From Nocardia flavorosea NBRC 108225 (GTDB lineage: Bacteria; Actinomycetota; Actinomycetes; Mycobacteriales; Mycobacteriaceae), in contig NZ_BDCG01000023.1 in the NCBI RefSeq assembly GCF_001613385.1, forward strand, positions 124,001 through 188,000: a stretch of DNA of 64,000 nt. The letters run 5' to 3'. Shown here in pieces: positions 36,911 through 46,618 of the stretch. The notes under the pieces were generated by a model, which was given only the letters and a program-made list of their open reading frames with translations, was not told the DNA's origin and ran no database searches. Numbering within the stretch: position 1 is the first letter of the stretch; each line of letters begins with the position of its first letter. Both the position numbers and the translations under genes were made by a program.

Positions 36911-37309
36911 GTGAACGGGGCTCCGGAGGACCTGCGCTACACCACCGAACACGAATGGGTGCGTCGGATCGAGCCCACCCGGGTCCGGGTGGGAATCACC
37001 GATTACGCGCAGTCGCAACTCGGTGACGTCGTGTTCGTTCAGTTGCCCGAAACCGGTGCCGCCGTTGCCGCCGGGGACGGTATCGGCGAGGTCGAATCGA
37101 CCAAGAGCGTTTCCGACATCTACGCTCCCCTGAGCGCGAAAGTTGTTGCGGTGAACCAGGAACTGGAGGCGAAGCCGGAAACGCTGAACACCGATCCCTA
37201 CGGTGGCGGGTGGTTGTTCGAACTCGAGGTGGACAGTGCTTCGGCACTGGACTCGAGGCTCGGTGAACTGCTCGATGCCGCAGGTTATCAAGGAGTTATC
37301 GGGGGCTGA
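36911..37309 (+). CDS. gcvH: Glycine cleavage system H protein
   Basis: A 132-residue lipoyl carrier that moves the aminomethyl group between the P, T and L proteins. The lipoyl lysine is K65 in ESTKSVSDIYAP. The GTG at 36911 was chosen because AGGAAAGG lies upstream; a GTG at 36881 is possible but adds 10 unconserved residues. The P-protein gene lies 3.3 kb downstream; no gcvT is in the window. Confidence 0.95.
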   Translation: MNGAPEDLRYTTEHEWVRRIEPTRVRVGITDYAQSQLGDVVFVQLPETGAAVAAGDGIGEVESTKSVSDIYAPLSAKVVAVNQELEAKPETLNTDPYGGGWLFELEVDSASALDSRLGELLDAAGYQGVIGG

Positions 37310-37459
37310 TCCAGCCTTCCCGGTTCTACCTGCACGGGCACGGCCCGGCAGGGTACGGTCAATGCCAACGGATGTGCCGCCCGGAGTCGGGGCCGCCGAG
37401 CCACGTCGCACCGCGGCATCTGCCTGCATGGTTTATGAGGTTCGAGGAGGAGAGAAACG

Positions 37460-37945
37460 GTGAGCGAGAACAAAGACCCGGGTTACGGGGAGACCGCGGC
37501 CGAGACGACGTCGGTCTTCCGCGCGGATTTCCTGAACGAGGTCGACGCATCGCGCTCCGGCGAGCCGACCGGCGAACAGCCGGTGCAGGGTGTCGAAGGT
37601 CTTCCGGTCGGCGCGGCGCTGCTGGTGGTCAAACGTGGCCCGAACGCGGGTTCGCGGTTCCTGCTGGATCAGCCGACCACCTCGGCCGGCCGCCATCCCG
37701 ACAGCGATATCTTCCTCGACGATGTCACCGTCAGCCGCCGTCACGCCGAGTTCCGGCAAGATGAGGATTCCTTCCAGGTCGTGGATGTGGGCAGCCTGAA
37801 CGGCACCTACGTCAACCGGGAGCCGGTGGACTCCTCGGAACTGCAGAACGGTGACGAGGTGCAGATCGGGAAGTTCCGGCTGGTGTTCCTCACCGGTCCG
37901 CGGACGCAGGAGGCCGGTTCGGCCGCCGGGGCCGGTAGTTTGTGA
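37460..37945 (+). CDS. garA: GarA-type FHA-domain protein
   Basis: A 161-residue regulator of 2-oxoglutarate metabolism. The N-terminal phosphorylation motif ETTSVF (15-20) is the target of PknB and PknG in mycobacteria. The FHA domain shows GRHP (77-80), VSRRH (91-95) and SLNGTYVN (112-119). Unphosphorylated GarA binds and restrains 2-oxoglutarate dehydrogenase and glutamate dehydrogenase. GTG start with a GGAGGAG site. The gene order gcvH-garA-ftsR is conserved in mycobacteria. Confidence 0.95.
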   Translation: MSENKDPGYGETAAETTSVFRADFLNEVDASRSGEPTGEQPVQGVEGLPVGAALLVVKRGPNAGSRFLLDQPTTSAGRHPDSDIFLDDVTVSRRHAEFRQDEDSFQVVDVGSLNGTYVNREPVDSSELQNGDEVQIGKFRLVFLTGPRTQEAGSAAGAGSL

Positions 37946-38007
37946 ACAAGTGATGATCGGTGCGCCGATCCGGGTGATCGGCGCTTCGGCATGAAAGACT
38001 CGAAGTC

Positions 38008-38811
38008 ATGACAGGCGCGGCGCAGCAGTGGGCGCACGGAGGGATGTCGATCGGCTCCGTGCTCGATCTGCTGCGGCCCGAGTTTCCGGATATCACCATC
38101 TCCAAGATCCGTTTCCTGGAAGCGGAGGGGTTGATACGCCCGGAACGCACCCCCTCGGGTTACCGCCGATTCTCGGTGGCCGATTGCGAGCGGCTCCGGT
38201 TCGTGCTGACCGCCCAGCGTGATCAGTACCTGCCGCTGAAGGTGATCAAGGAACAACTCGAGGCAATCGACAGCGGGGCCGCGACCCTCGGGGTCCGTGA
38301 GGCCCGTGCGCGGGCGCGCACCGTCCGTCCGGATGCGGGGCAGGATATGGCGGACGAGGGCGCGACGACACCGCGGCCGCCGCGCCGGTTGGCGGTTCAG
38401 CCCGGCCGGATCACCGCCGACGAGCTCGAATTCGATCACGAGATCCGGGTGACGCGCGAGGATCTGCTCGAACAGGCCGGTATCGATGAGAAATTTCTCA
38501 CCGATCTGATCCGGGCGAATCTCATCACTCCCGGCCCCGCCGGTTTCTTCGACGCCGATGCGGTGACCTTGGCCACTACGGCCAAGGCGATGGCCGAATT
38601 CGGTTTGGAGGCCCGGCATCTGCGGGCGTTCAAACTCGCTGCGGACCGGGAGGCCGCGCTGGTCGCGCAGATCGCCGCACCGATCGCGAAAAGTCGCGAT
38701 GCGGGCGCCCGCGCCCGCGCCGAGGAGACCGTGCGGGAACTCGCCGCACTGTCGCTCACCTTGCATGCGAGCCTCGTGAAGGCCTCGGTGCGCAATTCAC
38801 TGGGCGGCTGA
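38008..38811 (+). CDS. ftsR: MerR-family regulator FtsR
   Basis: A 267-residue protein with a MerR-type DNA-binding domain (SIGSVLDLLRPEFPDITISKIRFLEAEGLIRPERTPSGYRRF) and a second, winged-helix-like region (ITADELEFDHEIRVTREDLLEQAGIDEKFLTDLIRANLI). In mycobacteria and C. glutamicum the Rv1828/FtsR protein activates ftsZ. The length and gene place fit. It lies 62 bp after garA. Confidence 0.9.
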   Translation: MTGAAQQWAHGGMSIGSVLDLLRPEFPDITISKIRFLEAEGLIRPERTPSGYRRFSVADCERLRFVLTAQRDQYLPLKVIKEQLEAIDSGAATLGVREARARARTVRPDAGQDMADEGATTPRPPRRLAVQPGRITADELEFDHEIRVTREDLLEQAGIDEKFLTDLIRANLITPGPAGFFDADAVTLATTAKAMAEFGLEARHLRAFKLAADREAALVAQIAAPIAKSRDAGARARAEETVRELAALSLTLHASLVKASVRNSLGG

Positions 38812-39009
38812 ATCGCCCGTGCCTATATCGCCACCACGACGGTATAGGCCTGACCTGCGGCGAGATCGCCGGCGCCGACGCCGGTGGCAACACACCGATT
38901 CCGGTGTCCGTGTGCCATCGCGGCGGCGCCCGGAATTCGCCTAGACTCGTGGTACGGCGAGCCCTGCATCGGCGAGGGCGGGCGGCCGGGGAGTATGGGA
39001 GGCAGTGCG

Positions 39010-39483
39010 ATGAGCGAAATGCGCGTGATCGGCATCCGGGTCGAGCAGCCACAGAACCAGCCCGTCCTGCTGCTGCGGGAGGCCGGCGGCGAGCGGTATC
39101 TGCCCATCTGGATAGGGCAGGCGGAGGCCACGGCGATCGTGCTCGAGCAGGAGGGGGTCACCCCGGTCCGGCCGCTCACCCACGATCTGATCAAGATTTT
39201 GATCGCCGATCTGGGGCACACTCTCGAAGAGGTTCATATCGTGGATCTCAAAGAAGGAACCTTCTACGCGGATCTGGTGTTCGAGAACGAGGTGCGGATA
39301 TCGGCGCGCCCCTCCGATTCGGTGGCCATCGCGTTGCGCGTCGGCTGCCCGATCTATGCGGCGGAATCCGTGCTCGAGGAAGCCGGTCTGGTGATGCCCG
39401 ACGAACGCGAGGACGAAGTCGAAAAGTTCAAGGAGTTCCTCGAGTCGGTATCCCCGGACGATTTCAAAGCGACCGACAGTTGA
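39010..39483 (+). CDS. BFN-domain (DUF151) protein
   Basis: A 157-residue bifunctional-nuclease-fold protein matching M. tuberculosis Rv1829: MRVIGIRVEQPQNQPVLLLREAGGERYLPIWIGQAEATAI. The C-terminus is acidic. It may have nuclease activity, but the mycobacterial function is not settled. The start ATG at 39010 follows a GGAGGCAG site; an open frame upstream is not conserved. Confidence 0.9.
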   Translation: MSEMRVIGIRVEQPQNQPVLLLREAGGERYLPIWIGQAEATAIVLEQEGVTPVRPLTHDLIKILIADLGHTLEEVHIVDLKEGTFYADLVFENEVRISARPSDSVAIALRVGCPIYAAESVLEEAGLVMPDEREDEVEKFKEFLESVSPDDFKATDS

Positions 39484-39646
39484 GTTTCCCGATTATTTTC
39501 TAGACCTCAACTACAGGTCGAGACTGTTACCGCGCGTCGTGTTTGGATCGGCACCTCTGCGGCCGAGAGAATGGGAAGAGTAGCCTCGTATTCGACGCCG
39601 GGCCGTCGGGTATGGGCACAGATCGGCGGAGCAAGGGAGTAGTTCA

Positions 39647-40237
39647 GTGGCAGAGCATATGCGGGATATGCGGTCGGAAGTCGGCCCGCCTCGGCGCTAC
39701 GAAATACAACCCGGTTTGTTCCCCGACGATTCGGTCCCCGACGACCTGGTCGGATACCGGGTTCCCACGGCGTGCCAGGTCGCCGGTATCACCTACCGGC
39801 AATTGGACTACTGGGCGCGGACCGGGCTGGTCAAACCCTCCATTCGCAGCGCGGCCGGATCGGGTAGTCAGCGGCTGTATTCCTTCAAGGACATCCTGGT
39901 CCTGAAAATCGTGAAACGTCTGCTCGATGCCGGTATTTCGCTGCAGAACATCCGTATCGCGGTCGATCATCTGCGCAGCCGCGGGGTACAGGATCTGGCG
40001 AATATCACGCTGTTCTCCGACGGCACCTCGGTCTACGAGTGCACCTCACCGGAAGAGGTCGTCGATTTACTGCAGGGCGGCCAAGGCGTATTCGGCATCG
40101 CGGTCAACAGTGCGATGCGCGAGCTCACCGGAGCGATCGCGGCTTTTCCCGCGGAACGCGCGGCGGAGGCCACGGAGCGGCCCGAAGACGAATTGTCCTA
40201 CCGGCGCAAAGCGCGCATGACCCGCAAAACCGGGTAG
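39647..40237 (+). CDS. MerR-family transcriptional regulator (Rv1830-like)
   Basis: A 196-residue MerR-type protein: VGYRVPTACQVAGITYRQLDYWARTGLVKPSIRSAAGSGSQRLYSFKDILVLKIVKRLLDAGISLQNIRIAVDHL. It matches the regulator after the BFN gene in mycobacteria. Its target may include growth or division genes; unknown here. GTG start. A glycine riboswitch and gcvP follow downstream. Confidence 0.9.
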   Translation: MAEHMRDMRSEVGPPRRYEIQPGLFPDDSVPDDLVGYRVPTACQVAGITYRQLDYWARTGLVKPSIRSAAGSGSQRLYSFKDILVLKIVKRLLDAGISLQNIRIAVDHLRSRGVQDLANITLFSDGTSVYECTSPEEVVDLLQGGQGVFGIAVNSAMRELTGAIAAFPAERAAEATERPEDELSYRRKARMTRKTG

Positions 40238-40342
40238 CAGTTCCGCGGCTGCGGTGCCGGCGGGCAGCGGTACGGCACCGGGACACCTTCCGGGTGCGTT
40301 GCCGCTCGGTTCGGCCGCCGGGCTAAGATATCGAGGCGCCGT

Positions 40343-40550
40343 AGCCGTACGGGAGAGCCCCGGGTCCGCTGAGGGTCCGGGCGCCGAAGGAGCAGCACCT
40401 CCCCGTCAATCTCTCAGGCACCAGGACCGTACGGGAACCGGCGCCTCTGGAAAGTGGTGGCTGCGGGCCACCCGCCCAAGGTGAAAGGCGATCCGGCCCC
40501 CTGGCCCGGCCGCCGAAGCTCTCAGGCGCCGCGACAGAGGGGGAGGGCCC
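40343..40550 (+). promoter_or_regulatory. Tandem glycine riboswitch upstream of gcvP
   Basis: Two glycine aptamers in a row. The first shows CGGGAGAGCC, GCCGAAGGAGCAGC and AATCTCTCAGGCACC; the second shows CTCTGGAAAG, CCGCCGAAGCTCTCAGGC and GACAGAGGGGGAGGG. These are the family hallmarks, joined by a short linker. Binding of glycine should turn on expression of gcvP 40 bp downstream. The tandem arrangement is typical. Confidence 0.9.
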
Positions 40551-40591
40551 TGTGTCGGCCGTACGGCCGGCCGTCCTACCAGGGAGTCGTG

Positions 40592-43411
40592 GTGACCCAG
40601 AGCTTCGCAGACCGGCATATCGGACCCGACGGCGCCGGGTTCGCGCATATCCTCGCCGAGATCGGTATCGCCTCCGCCGAGGATCTCGTCGCCGCCGCGC
40701 TGCCCGCCGGAATCCTCGACACCTACCCACCCGCGGCAGGTACCGACCCGCTCGCGGGCCTGCCGCCGGCCGCGAGCGAGCACGAGGTGCTGGCCGAACT
40801 GGCCGCGCTCGCGGCCACCGATAAGGTCGCCACCTCGATGATCGGGCTCGGCTATTACGACACCCTGACCCCGCCCGTGCTGGTACGCAACCTGCTGGAG
40901 AATCCGGCCTGGTACACCGCCTACACGCCTTACCAGCCCGAGATCAGTCAGGGCCGGCTCGAAGCGCTGCTCAATTTCCAGACCATGGTCACCGATCTGA
41001 CCGGTATGGATGTGGCGAACGCGTCGATGCTGGACGAGGCCACCGCGGCCGCCGAGGCGATGACGTTGATGCACCGGGCAGGCCGCGGTCGCGGTACCCG
41101 TCTGGTGGTCGACAGCGATCTGTTCCCGCAGACCCGCACCGTGCTGACGACCCGCGCCGAACCGCTCGGCATCGAGATCGTCGAGGCCGATCTGGCCGGC
41201 GACGGGCTGCCCGGCGGCGAGTTCTTCGGTGTGCTGGTGCAGGTGCCGGGGGCGTCCGGGCGTGTGGTGGACTGGACCGGCGTCATCGCGCAGGCCCATG
41301 AGCGTGGCGCGCTGGTCGCCGCCGGCGCGGATCTACTCGCCCTTACGCTGATCACCCCGCCCGGGGAGCAAGGCGCCGATATCTGTTTCGGGACCACGCA
41401 ACGGTTCGGTGTGCCGATGGGCTTCGGCGGCCCGCATGCCGGTTATCTCGCGGTGCGCACCGCCCAGGCACGGCAGCTGCCCGGCCGCCTGGTCGGGGTG
41501 TCCAAGGACGCCGACGGCACCCTTGCCTACCGGCTGGCGCTGCAGACCCGGGAGCAGCATATTCGCCGGGAGAAGGCCACCTCCAACATCTGCACCGCGC
41601 AGGTGCTGCTGGCGATCGTCGCCGGCATGTATGCCTGCTACCACGGCGCCAACGGGTTGCGGGCCATCGCGCGGCGGGTACACGGGCATGCCGAGCAGCT
41701 CGCGGCCGCGCTGGGGCAGGCACTCGTGCACGACAGGTATTTCGACACCGTCCTGGCCCGGGTGCCCGGGCACGCCGAAAGTGTGGTCGCCAAGGCCGCG
41801 GCGCGCGGGATAAACCTGCGCCTGGTGGACGACGACCACGTCGCCGTCGCCTGTGACGAGGCGACGACCGGCGACCATATCGCCGCGGTCCTGGACGCGT
41901 TCGGCGTCGCGCCCGCCGAACCCGCCTGCGCGGATATCGCCGACCGCACCTCGGAGTTCCTCACTCACCCGGTGTTCCAGCGGTATCACACCGAAACAGC
42001 CATGGTGCGGTACCTGCGGGCGCTGTCGGACAAGGACATCGCGCTGGACCGCAGCATGATTCCGCTCGGCTCCTGCACCATGAAACTCAATGCGACCGCG
42101 GAGATGGAGCCGATCACCTGGCCCGGCTTCGCCCGGCTGCACCCCTACGCGCCGGCCACCGATGCACCCGGCCTTCGGCGCGTGATCGACGATCTGGAGC
42201 GCTGGCTGGCCGAGATCACCGGATACGACTCGGTGAGCCTGCAGCCGAACGCCGGTAGCCAGGGCGAGTACGCGGGCTTGCTGGCCATCCGGCGCTACCA
42301 CCTCGACCGCGGTGATACCGGCCGCGATACCTGCCTCATTCCGTCCAGCGCCCACGGCACCAACGCCGCTTCGGCGGCCATGGCAGGTCTGCGCGTGGAG
42401 GTGGTGAAATGCCGGGCCAACGGTGACGTCGACCTCGACGATCTCCGCGGCAAGATCGCCGACCATGCCGACCGGCTGGCCTGCATCATGATCACCTACC
42501 CGTCCACGCACGGCGTATACGAGCACGAGATCGCCGAGCTGTGCGCGCTGGTCCACGACGCCGGCGGACAAGTCTACGTCGACGGTGCGAACCTGAACGC
42601 GCTGGTCGGACTGGCCCGGCCGGGACGGTTCGGCGGTGATGTCAGCCATCTCAATCTGCACAAGACGTTCTGCATTCCGCACGGCGGCGGCGGTCCCGGT
42701 GTCGGCCCGGTCGCGGTGCGCTCGCATCTGGCGCCCTACCTGCCCGGGGATCCACTGGTCACCGATTCGCACGCTGTCTCGGCAGCGAACTACGGGTCGG
42801 CGTCGATTCTGCCGATCACCTGGGCATATATCCGGATGATGGGCGCCGACGGTCTACGCCGCGCCACCCTCACCGCGATCGCCTCGGCGAACTACCTGGC
42901 ACGCCGGCTGGGTGAGTTCTATCCAGTGCTCTACACCGGTGCCGGCGATATGGTCGCGCACGAATGCATCCTGGATCTGCGCGAGATCACCAAACGCACC
43001 GGCGTCACTGTCGACGATGTCGCCAAACGGCTGGCCGACTACGGTTTCCACGCCCCCACCATGAGCTTCCCGGTGGCAGGCACCCTCATGGTGGAGCCGA
43101 CCGAGAGCGAGGATCTCGCCGAACTCGACGAGTTCGCCGACGCGATGATCGCCATCCGCGGCGAGATCGACCGGGTCGCCGCGGGGGAGTGGCCGGTGGA
43201 GGACAGCCCGCTGCGCAACGCCCCTCATACGGCAGCCTGCCTGGTCGCCGACTGGGATCACCCCTACAGCCGGGAGGTCGCGGTGTATCCGCACGGGCTC
43301 GCGCATACCCGCGCCAAGGTGTGGCCTGCGGTGCGCCGGATCGACGGCGCGTTCGGCGACCGCAATCTGGTCTGCACGTGCCCGCCGCTGGATGCCTACA
43401 CCGACCGATGA
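40592..43411 (+). CDS. gcvP: Glycine dehydrogenase (decarboxylating), P protein
   Basis: A 939-residue PLP enzyme that decarboxylates glycine and loads the aminomethyl group on GcvH. The PLP lysine is K691 in HLNLHKTFCIPHGGGGPG; N-terminal GLGYYDTLTPPVLVRNLLENPAWYTAYTPYQPEISQGRLEALLNFQ is typical. The GTG at 40592 was chosen because of the GGGAG site and conserved N-terminus (FADRHIGP); the open frame upstream covers the riboswitch. A terminator follows 7 bp after the stop. Confidence 0.96.
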   Translation: MTQSFADRHIGPDGAGFAHILAEIGIASAEDLVAAALPAGILDTYPPAAGTDPLAGLPPAASEHEVLAELAALAATDKVATSMIGLGYYDTLTPPVLVRNLLENPAWYTAYTPYQPEISQGRLEALLNFQTMVTDLTGMDVANASMLDEATAAAEAMTLMHRAGRGRGTRLVVDSDLFPQTRTVLTTRAEPLGIEIVEADLAGDGLPGGEFFGVLVQVPGASGRVVDWTGVIAQAHERGALVAAGADLLALTLITPPGEQGADICFGTTQRFGVPMGFGGPHAGYLAVRTAQARQLPGRLVGVSKDADGTLAYRLALQTREQHIRREKATSNICTAQVLLAIVAGMYACYHGANGLRAIARRVHGHAEQLAAALGQALVHDRYFDTVLARVPGHAESVVAKAAARGINLRLVDDDHVAVACDEATTGDHIAAVLDAFGVAPAEPACADIADRTSEFLTHPVFQRYHTETAMVRYLRALSDKDIALDRSMIPLGSCTMKLNATAEMEPITWPGFARLHPYAPATDAPGLRRVIDDLERWLAEITGYDSVSLQPNAGSQGEYAGLLAIRRYHLDRGDTGRDTCLIPSSAHGTNAASAAMAGLRVEVVKCRANGDVDLDDLRGKIADHADRLACIMITYPSTHGVYEHEIAELCALVHDAGGQVYVDGANLNALVGLARPGRFGGDVSHLNLHKTFCIPHGGGGPGVGPVAVRSHLAPYLPGDPLVTDSHAVSAANYGSASILPITWAYIRMMGADGLRRATLTAIASANYLARRLGEFYPVLYTGAGDMVAHECILDLREITKRTGVTVDDVAKRLADYGFHAPTMSFPVAGTLMVEPTESEDLAELDEFADAMIAIRGEIDRVAAGEWPVEDSPLRNAPHTAACLVADWDHPYSREVAVYPHGLAHTRAKVWPAVRRIDGAFGDRNLVCTCPPLDAYTDR

Positions 43412-43417
43412 GCCGAC

Positions 43418-43450
43418 GAACCCCGCGTCCCGGGTAGGGGCGCGGGGTTC
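43418..43450 (+). terminator. Hairpin terminator after gcvP
   Basis: GAACCCCGCG (43418-43427) pairs perfectly with CGCGGGGTTC (43441-43450) around a 13-base loop. The GC-rich 10-bp stem stands 7 bp beyond the gcvP stop. No T-tract follows, as is common in high-GC actinobacteria. Confidence 0.7.
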
Positions 43451-43530
43451 ACGATACGGCCGGGTCCAGTGAGCGCGATCGGTGCCGGAAACCGACTGCG
43501 CCGGGGCGGCGAGGCGTGCCGCCCGGCCCG

Positions 43531-43572
43531 CTCCGGTGCCGGGGCGGCGCGCTCCGGTGCCGGGGCGGCGCG
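43531..43572. repeat. Two perfect 21-bp tandem repeats
   Basis: A 21-bp GC-rich unit beginning CTCCGGTGCC is repeated exactly twice (43531-43551, 43552-43572) just past the dctA stop. It lies between the convergent gcvP and dctA genes and is probably slippage-derived. Confidence 0.85.
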
Positions 43573-43581
43573 CTCCCGGTA

Positions 43582-44940
43582 TCAGGACGGGACGAGGGCC
43601 TTCGGTTCGGTCCCCGTCGGCGGAGCCGGTTCGTCGCCGTGTTCGTCCACCAGCGTCTGCTCGTCGAACGGCAGTTTGCGATCCAGGACGTCACGGACCC
43701 GGGCAGGCTCGATGGTTCCGGTCCAGGTACCCACGAGCACCGTGGCCACCGCATTACCGGAGAAATTGGTGAGCGCCCGCGCCTCGGACATGAACCGGTC
43801 GATACCGACGATCAACCCGACACCGTCGAGGAGTTCCGGCCGGTGGCTCTGCAGGCCGCCCGCAAGGGTGGCCAGACCGGCGCCGGTGACCCCGGCAGCA
43901 CCCTTGGATGCCACGATCATGAACAGCAGCAGGCCCAACTGCTCACTGAGGCCGAGTGGCTGCCCCATCGCATCGGCGATGAAGATCGACGCCATGGTCA
44001 GGTAGATGGCGGTGCCGTCCAGGTTGAACGAGTAGCCGGTCGGCACGACGACACCGACGGTGGTGCGTTCCACTCCCAGATGCTCCATCTTCGCGATCAG
44101 GCGTGGCAGTGCCGATTCCGAGGACGAGGTGGCCACGATGAGCAGATACTCCCGCGCCAGGTAGCGGCACAGTTTGAAGATCGAGACGCGGGCGATCAGC
44201 CGGACGAGCACCCCGAGCACACCGAAGACGAACAGCAGGCAGGTCAGGTAGAACGCGATCATCAGGGTCCCCAATTGGACGACCGCGTCGAGTCCGGTCC
44301 TGCCGACCACGTTGGCGATCGCTCCGAACGCGCCGATCGGGGCGAGCCAGAGGATCATCACCAGAATCCGGAAGACGAGCTTCTGGATCAGTGTGACCGC
44401 GCGCAGGATCGGCTCGCCGGACGAGCCCATCGCCTGTACCGCGAAACCTACGAGCAATGCGACGAAAAGAGCTTGGAGCACGCTCCCCGCGGTGAGCGAC
44501 GAAACCAGGGTGGTGGGAATGATGCCGTGCAGGAATTCCACTGTGCCACCAGCGGCATGTGCCTGTTCGGCGTATTGCGTGCCCTGCCCGGCCGAGCCCG
44601 TGATATCCAGTCCGGTCCCCGGATCGAGCAGATTGCCGACCAGCAGTCCGGCACCCAGGGCCACGGTCGACATCACCAGGAAGTACGCGATGGCCATACC
44701 GCCCACCTTGCCGACCGTTGCGGCCGCGCGTACCGAACCGATGCCGAGCACGATCGTGCAGAAGATCACCGGCGCGATCATCATCTTGATCAGGTCGACG
44801 AACATGGTGCCCAGTGGTACCAGTGCCCGGCCGGTGCCCGGCGCGAGCCAGCCGATCAGTATGCCGGCCACCACGGCGACGATAACCGCCAGATAGAGCC
44901 AGTGGGTGCGATCGCGTCGCGTGCGAGTCCGGTCGTCCAT
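43582..44940 (-). CDS. dctA: DctA-type dicarboxylate:cation symporter
   Basis: A 452-residue membrane transporter of the DAACS/SLC1 family. Many hydrophobic helices are present with the family motifs GTMFVDLIKMMIAPVIFCTIVLGI, VVPTGYSFNLDGTAIYLTMASIFIADAMG and the serine-rich ATSSSESALPRL hairpin. It should bring in C4-dicarboxylates such as succinate, fumarate or malate. ATG 44940 with GGAGGAG upstream. It is divergent from a CitA/DcuS-type sensor system (45068), which very likely controls it. Confidence 0.93.
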   Translation of the reverse strand: MDDRTRTRRDRTHWLYLAVIVAVVAGILIGWLAPGTGRALVPLGTMFVDLIKMMIAPVIFCTIVLGIGSVRAAATVGKVGGMAIAYFLVMSTVALGAGLLVGNLLDPGTGLDITGSAGQGTQYAEQAHAAGGTVEFLHGIIPTTLVSSLTAGSVLQALFVALLVGFAVQAMGSSGEPILRAVTLIQKLVFRILVMILWLAPIGAFGAIANVVGRTGLDAVVQLGTLMIAFYLTCLLFVFGVLGVLVRLIARVSIFKLCRYLAREYLLIVATSSSESALPRLIAKMEHLGVERTTVGVVVPTGYSFNLDGTAIYLTMASIFIADAMGQPLGLSEQLGLLLFMIVASKGAAGVTGAGLATLAGGLQSHRPELLDGVGLIVGIDRFMSEARALTNFSGNAVATVLVGTWTGTIEPARVRDVLDRKLPFDEQTLVDEHGDEPAPPTGTEPKALVPS

Positions 44941-45067
44941 GACCTGATCTCCTCCCGGTTGTAGTGAGTGGGTGCGGTGGACTCGGCCACCGCGACCCAT
45001 GGAGAATGGTGGACCAGCGCGTGACTTCCGTCACTGTTTAGTGCATTTCGTTCATGTGGAGGTATTG

Positions 45068-46618
45068 GTGCGTTCCGGCCGGTGGTCGCTCGCCCGACAG
45101 GTGTTCGCCCTGCAATTGGTGCTGTTGGTGCTGGTCACCGGACTCTGGTCGGGTTACGCGGTGCTCGACGCGCGCCGCGACAGCGACCGCACCGCCACCC
45201 GGGAGGTCACCGATATCGCCGTGACCGTCGCCGCCGCGCCGTCCACCGCCGCGGCGGTGGGGTCCCCGGATCCGACCGCGCTGCTGCAACCGGTGACCGA
45301 ACGTATCCGCAAGGCCACCGGGGTGGATTTCATCGTGGTGATGGCTCCCGACCGGACCCGCTTCACCCATACCGACCCGGCGCGGATCGGCCGGCCCTTC
45401 ACCGGCAACATCGATCGGGCACTGGCCGGTGCCACGTTCAGCGAGACCTATACGGGAAGTCTGGGGCCTTCCATCCGCGCGGTGACACCGGTCCGCGACG
45501 ACGGACAGGTGGTCGCACTGGTCTCCGCGGGCGTCACCCGGGCCGCGATCGGTGACCGATTCGCCGAACAGCTGCCGATCGTCCTCGGTGTGGCAGCCCT
45601 GGGATTGTTCGTGGCGGCCACCGGATCGCTTTTGCTGAACCGCAGGCTGCACAGGCAGACCCGGGGACTGGCGCCCGCGCAGCTGTGGGCCATGTACGAG
45701 CACCACGATGCGATCCTGCACGCGATGCACGAGGGGTTGCTGGTGTTCGGGCCGGCCGGTGCGCAGGCGGAGGTCGTCAACGACGAGGCCCGCAGACTGC
45801 TGGATCTGCCGCCCGGGCCGGTAACCAGGTCCGACCTGCCGGTTTCGCTGCGCGGGCCGGCCCGGACGGTCCGGGACGAAACGCATGTGACCGCCGACCG
45901 GGTCCTGCTGGTCAATCAGGACATCGTCGATCTGGGCCGGCGCGCGAACGGCACGGTGACCACCATCCGTGATCACACCGAGCTGCGCACGGTTCTCGGC
46001 GAGCTCGATACGGTGCGCGGTTTTGCGGAATCGCTGCGGGCACAGGCGCACGAATCGGCCAACCGGCTGCACACCGTGGTCACCATGGTGGAGCTCGGCC
46101 GTTACCGGGAGGCAGTGGAATTCGCCACCGCCGAACTCGAGCTGTCCCAGGCACTCATCGATCGGCTTCTGGCCGAGGTGGGTGATCCGGTGCTGGCGGC
46201 GCTGTTGCTCGGCAAGGTGAACGAGGCCGCCGAACGCGATATCGAACTCACCGTCACCGCCGAGACCGGTCTCGATTCGGTGGCCCCGCTGTCCAGCCGG
46301 GAAGCGGTGACGCTGGTGGGTAATCTGATCGACAACGCGATCGACGCCGCGGCCGGCGACGCCGACGCGTGGGTGGAGGTGACCGTGCGCGCGGATGCGA
46401 GCACGCTGCTGGTGCGGGTGGCCGACAGCGGCCCCGGCCTGCCCCCGGAAAGTTTCCTGCGGGCCGCCGAACGGGGCTATTCCACCAAGAGCCGGCATCA
46501 CGGACTGGGCTTGGCCCTGGTTCATGGGCTGGTGGTCCGGCACGGTGGCGCCGTCACGACCGCGACCGTGCCGGAAAGCGCGATCACGGTGAGCATTCCA
46601 CGGAAGGCGGGGGCATGA
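45068..46618 (+). CDS. CitA/DcuS-type sensor histidine kinase
   Basis: A 516-residue sensor. Two membrane helices (about 10-30 and 170-195) flank a periplasmic PASC3-like domain (RIRKATGVDFIVVMAPDRTRFTHTDPARIGRPF), which binds carboxylates in CitA and DcuS. A PAS domain and the kinase follow, with the phospho-acceptor histidine in AHESANRLHTVVTMVELGR and N/G boxes NLIDNAIDA and DSGPGLP. GTG 45068 with GGAGGT site. It overlaps the response regulator by 4 bp. Confidence 0.9.
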   Translation: MRSGRWSLARQVFALQLVLLVLVTGLWSGYAVLDARRDSDRTATREVTDIAVTVAAAPSTAAAVGSPDPTALLQPVTERIRKATGVDFIVVMAPDRTRFTHTDPARIGRPFTGNIDRALAGATFSETYTGSLGPSIRAVTPVRDDGQVVALVSAGVTRAAIGDRFAEQLPIVLGVAALGLFVAATGSLLLNRRLHRQTRGLAPAQLWAMYEHHDAILHAMHEGLLVFGPAGAQAEVVNDEARRLLDLPPGPVTRSDLPVSLRGPARTVRDETHVTADRVLLVNQDIVDLGRRANGTVTTIRDHTELRTVLGELDTVRGFAESLRAQAHESANRLHTVVTMVELGRYREAVEFATAELELSQALIDRLLAEVGDPVLAALLLGKVNEAAERDIELTVTAETGLDSVAPLSSREAVTLVGNLIDNAIDAAAGDADAWVEVTVRADASTLLVRVADSGPGLPPESFLRAAERGYSTKSRHHGLGLALVHGLVVRHGGAVTTATVPESAITVSIPRKAGA

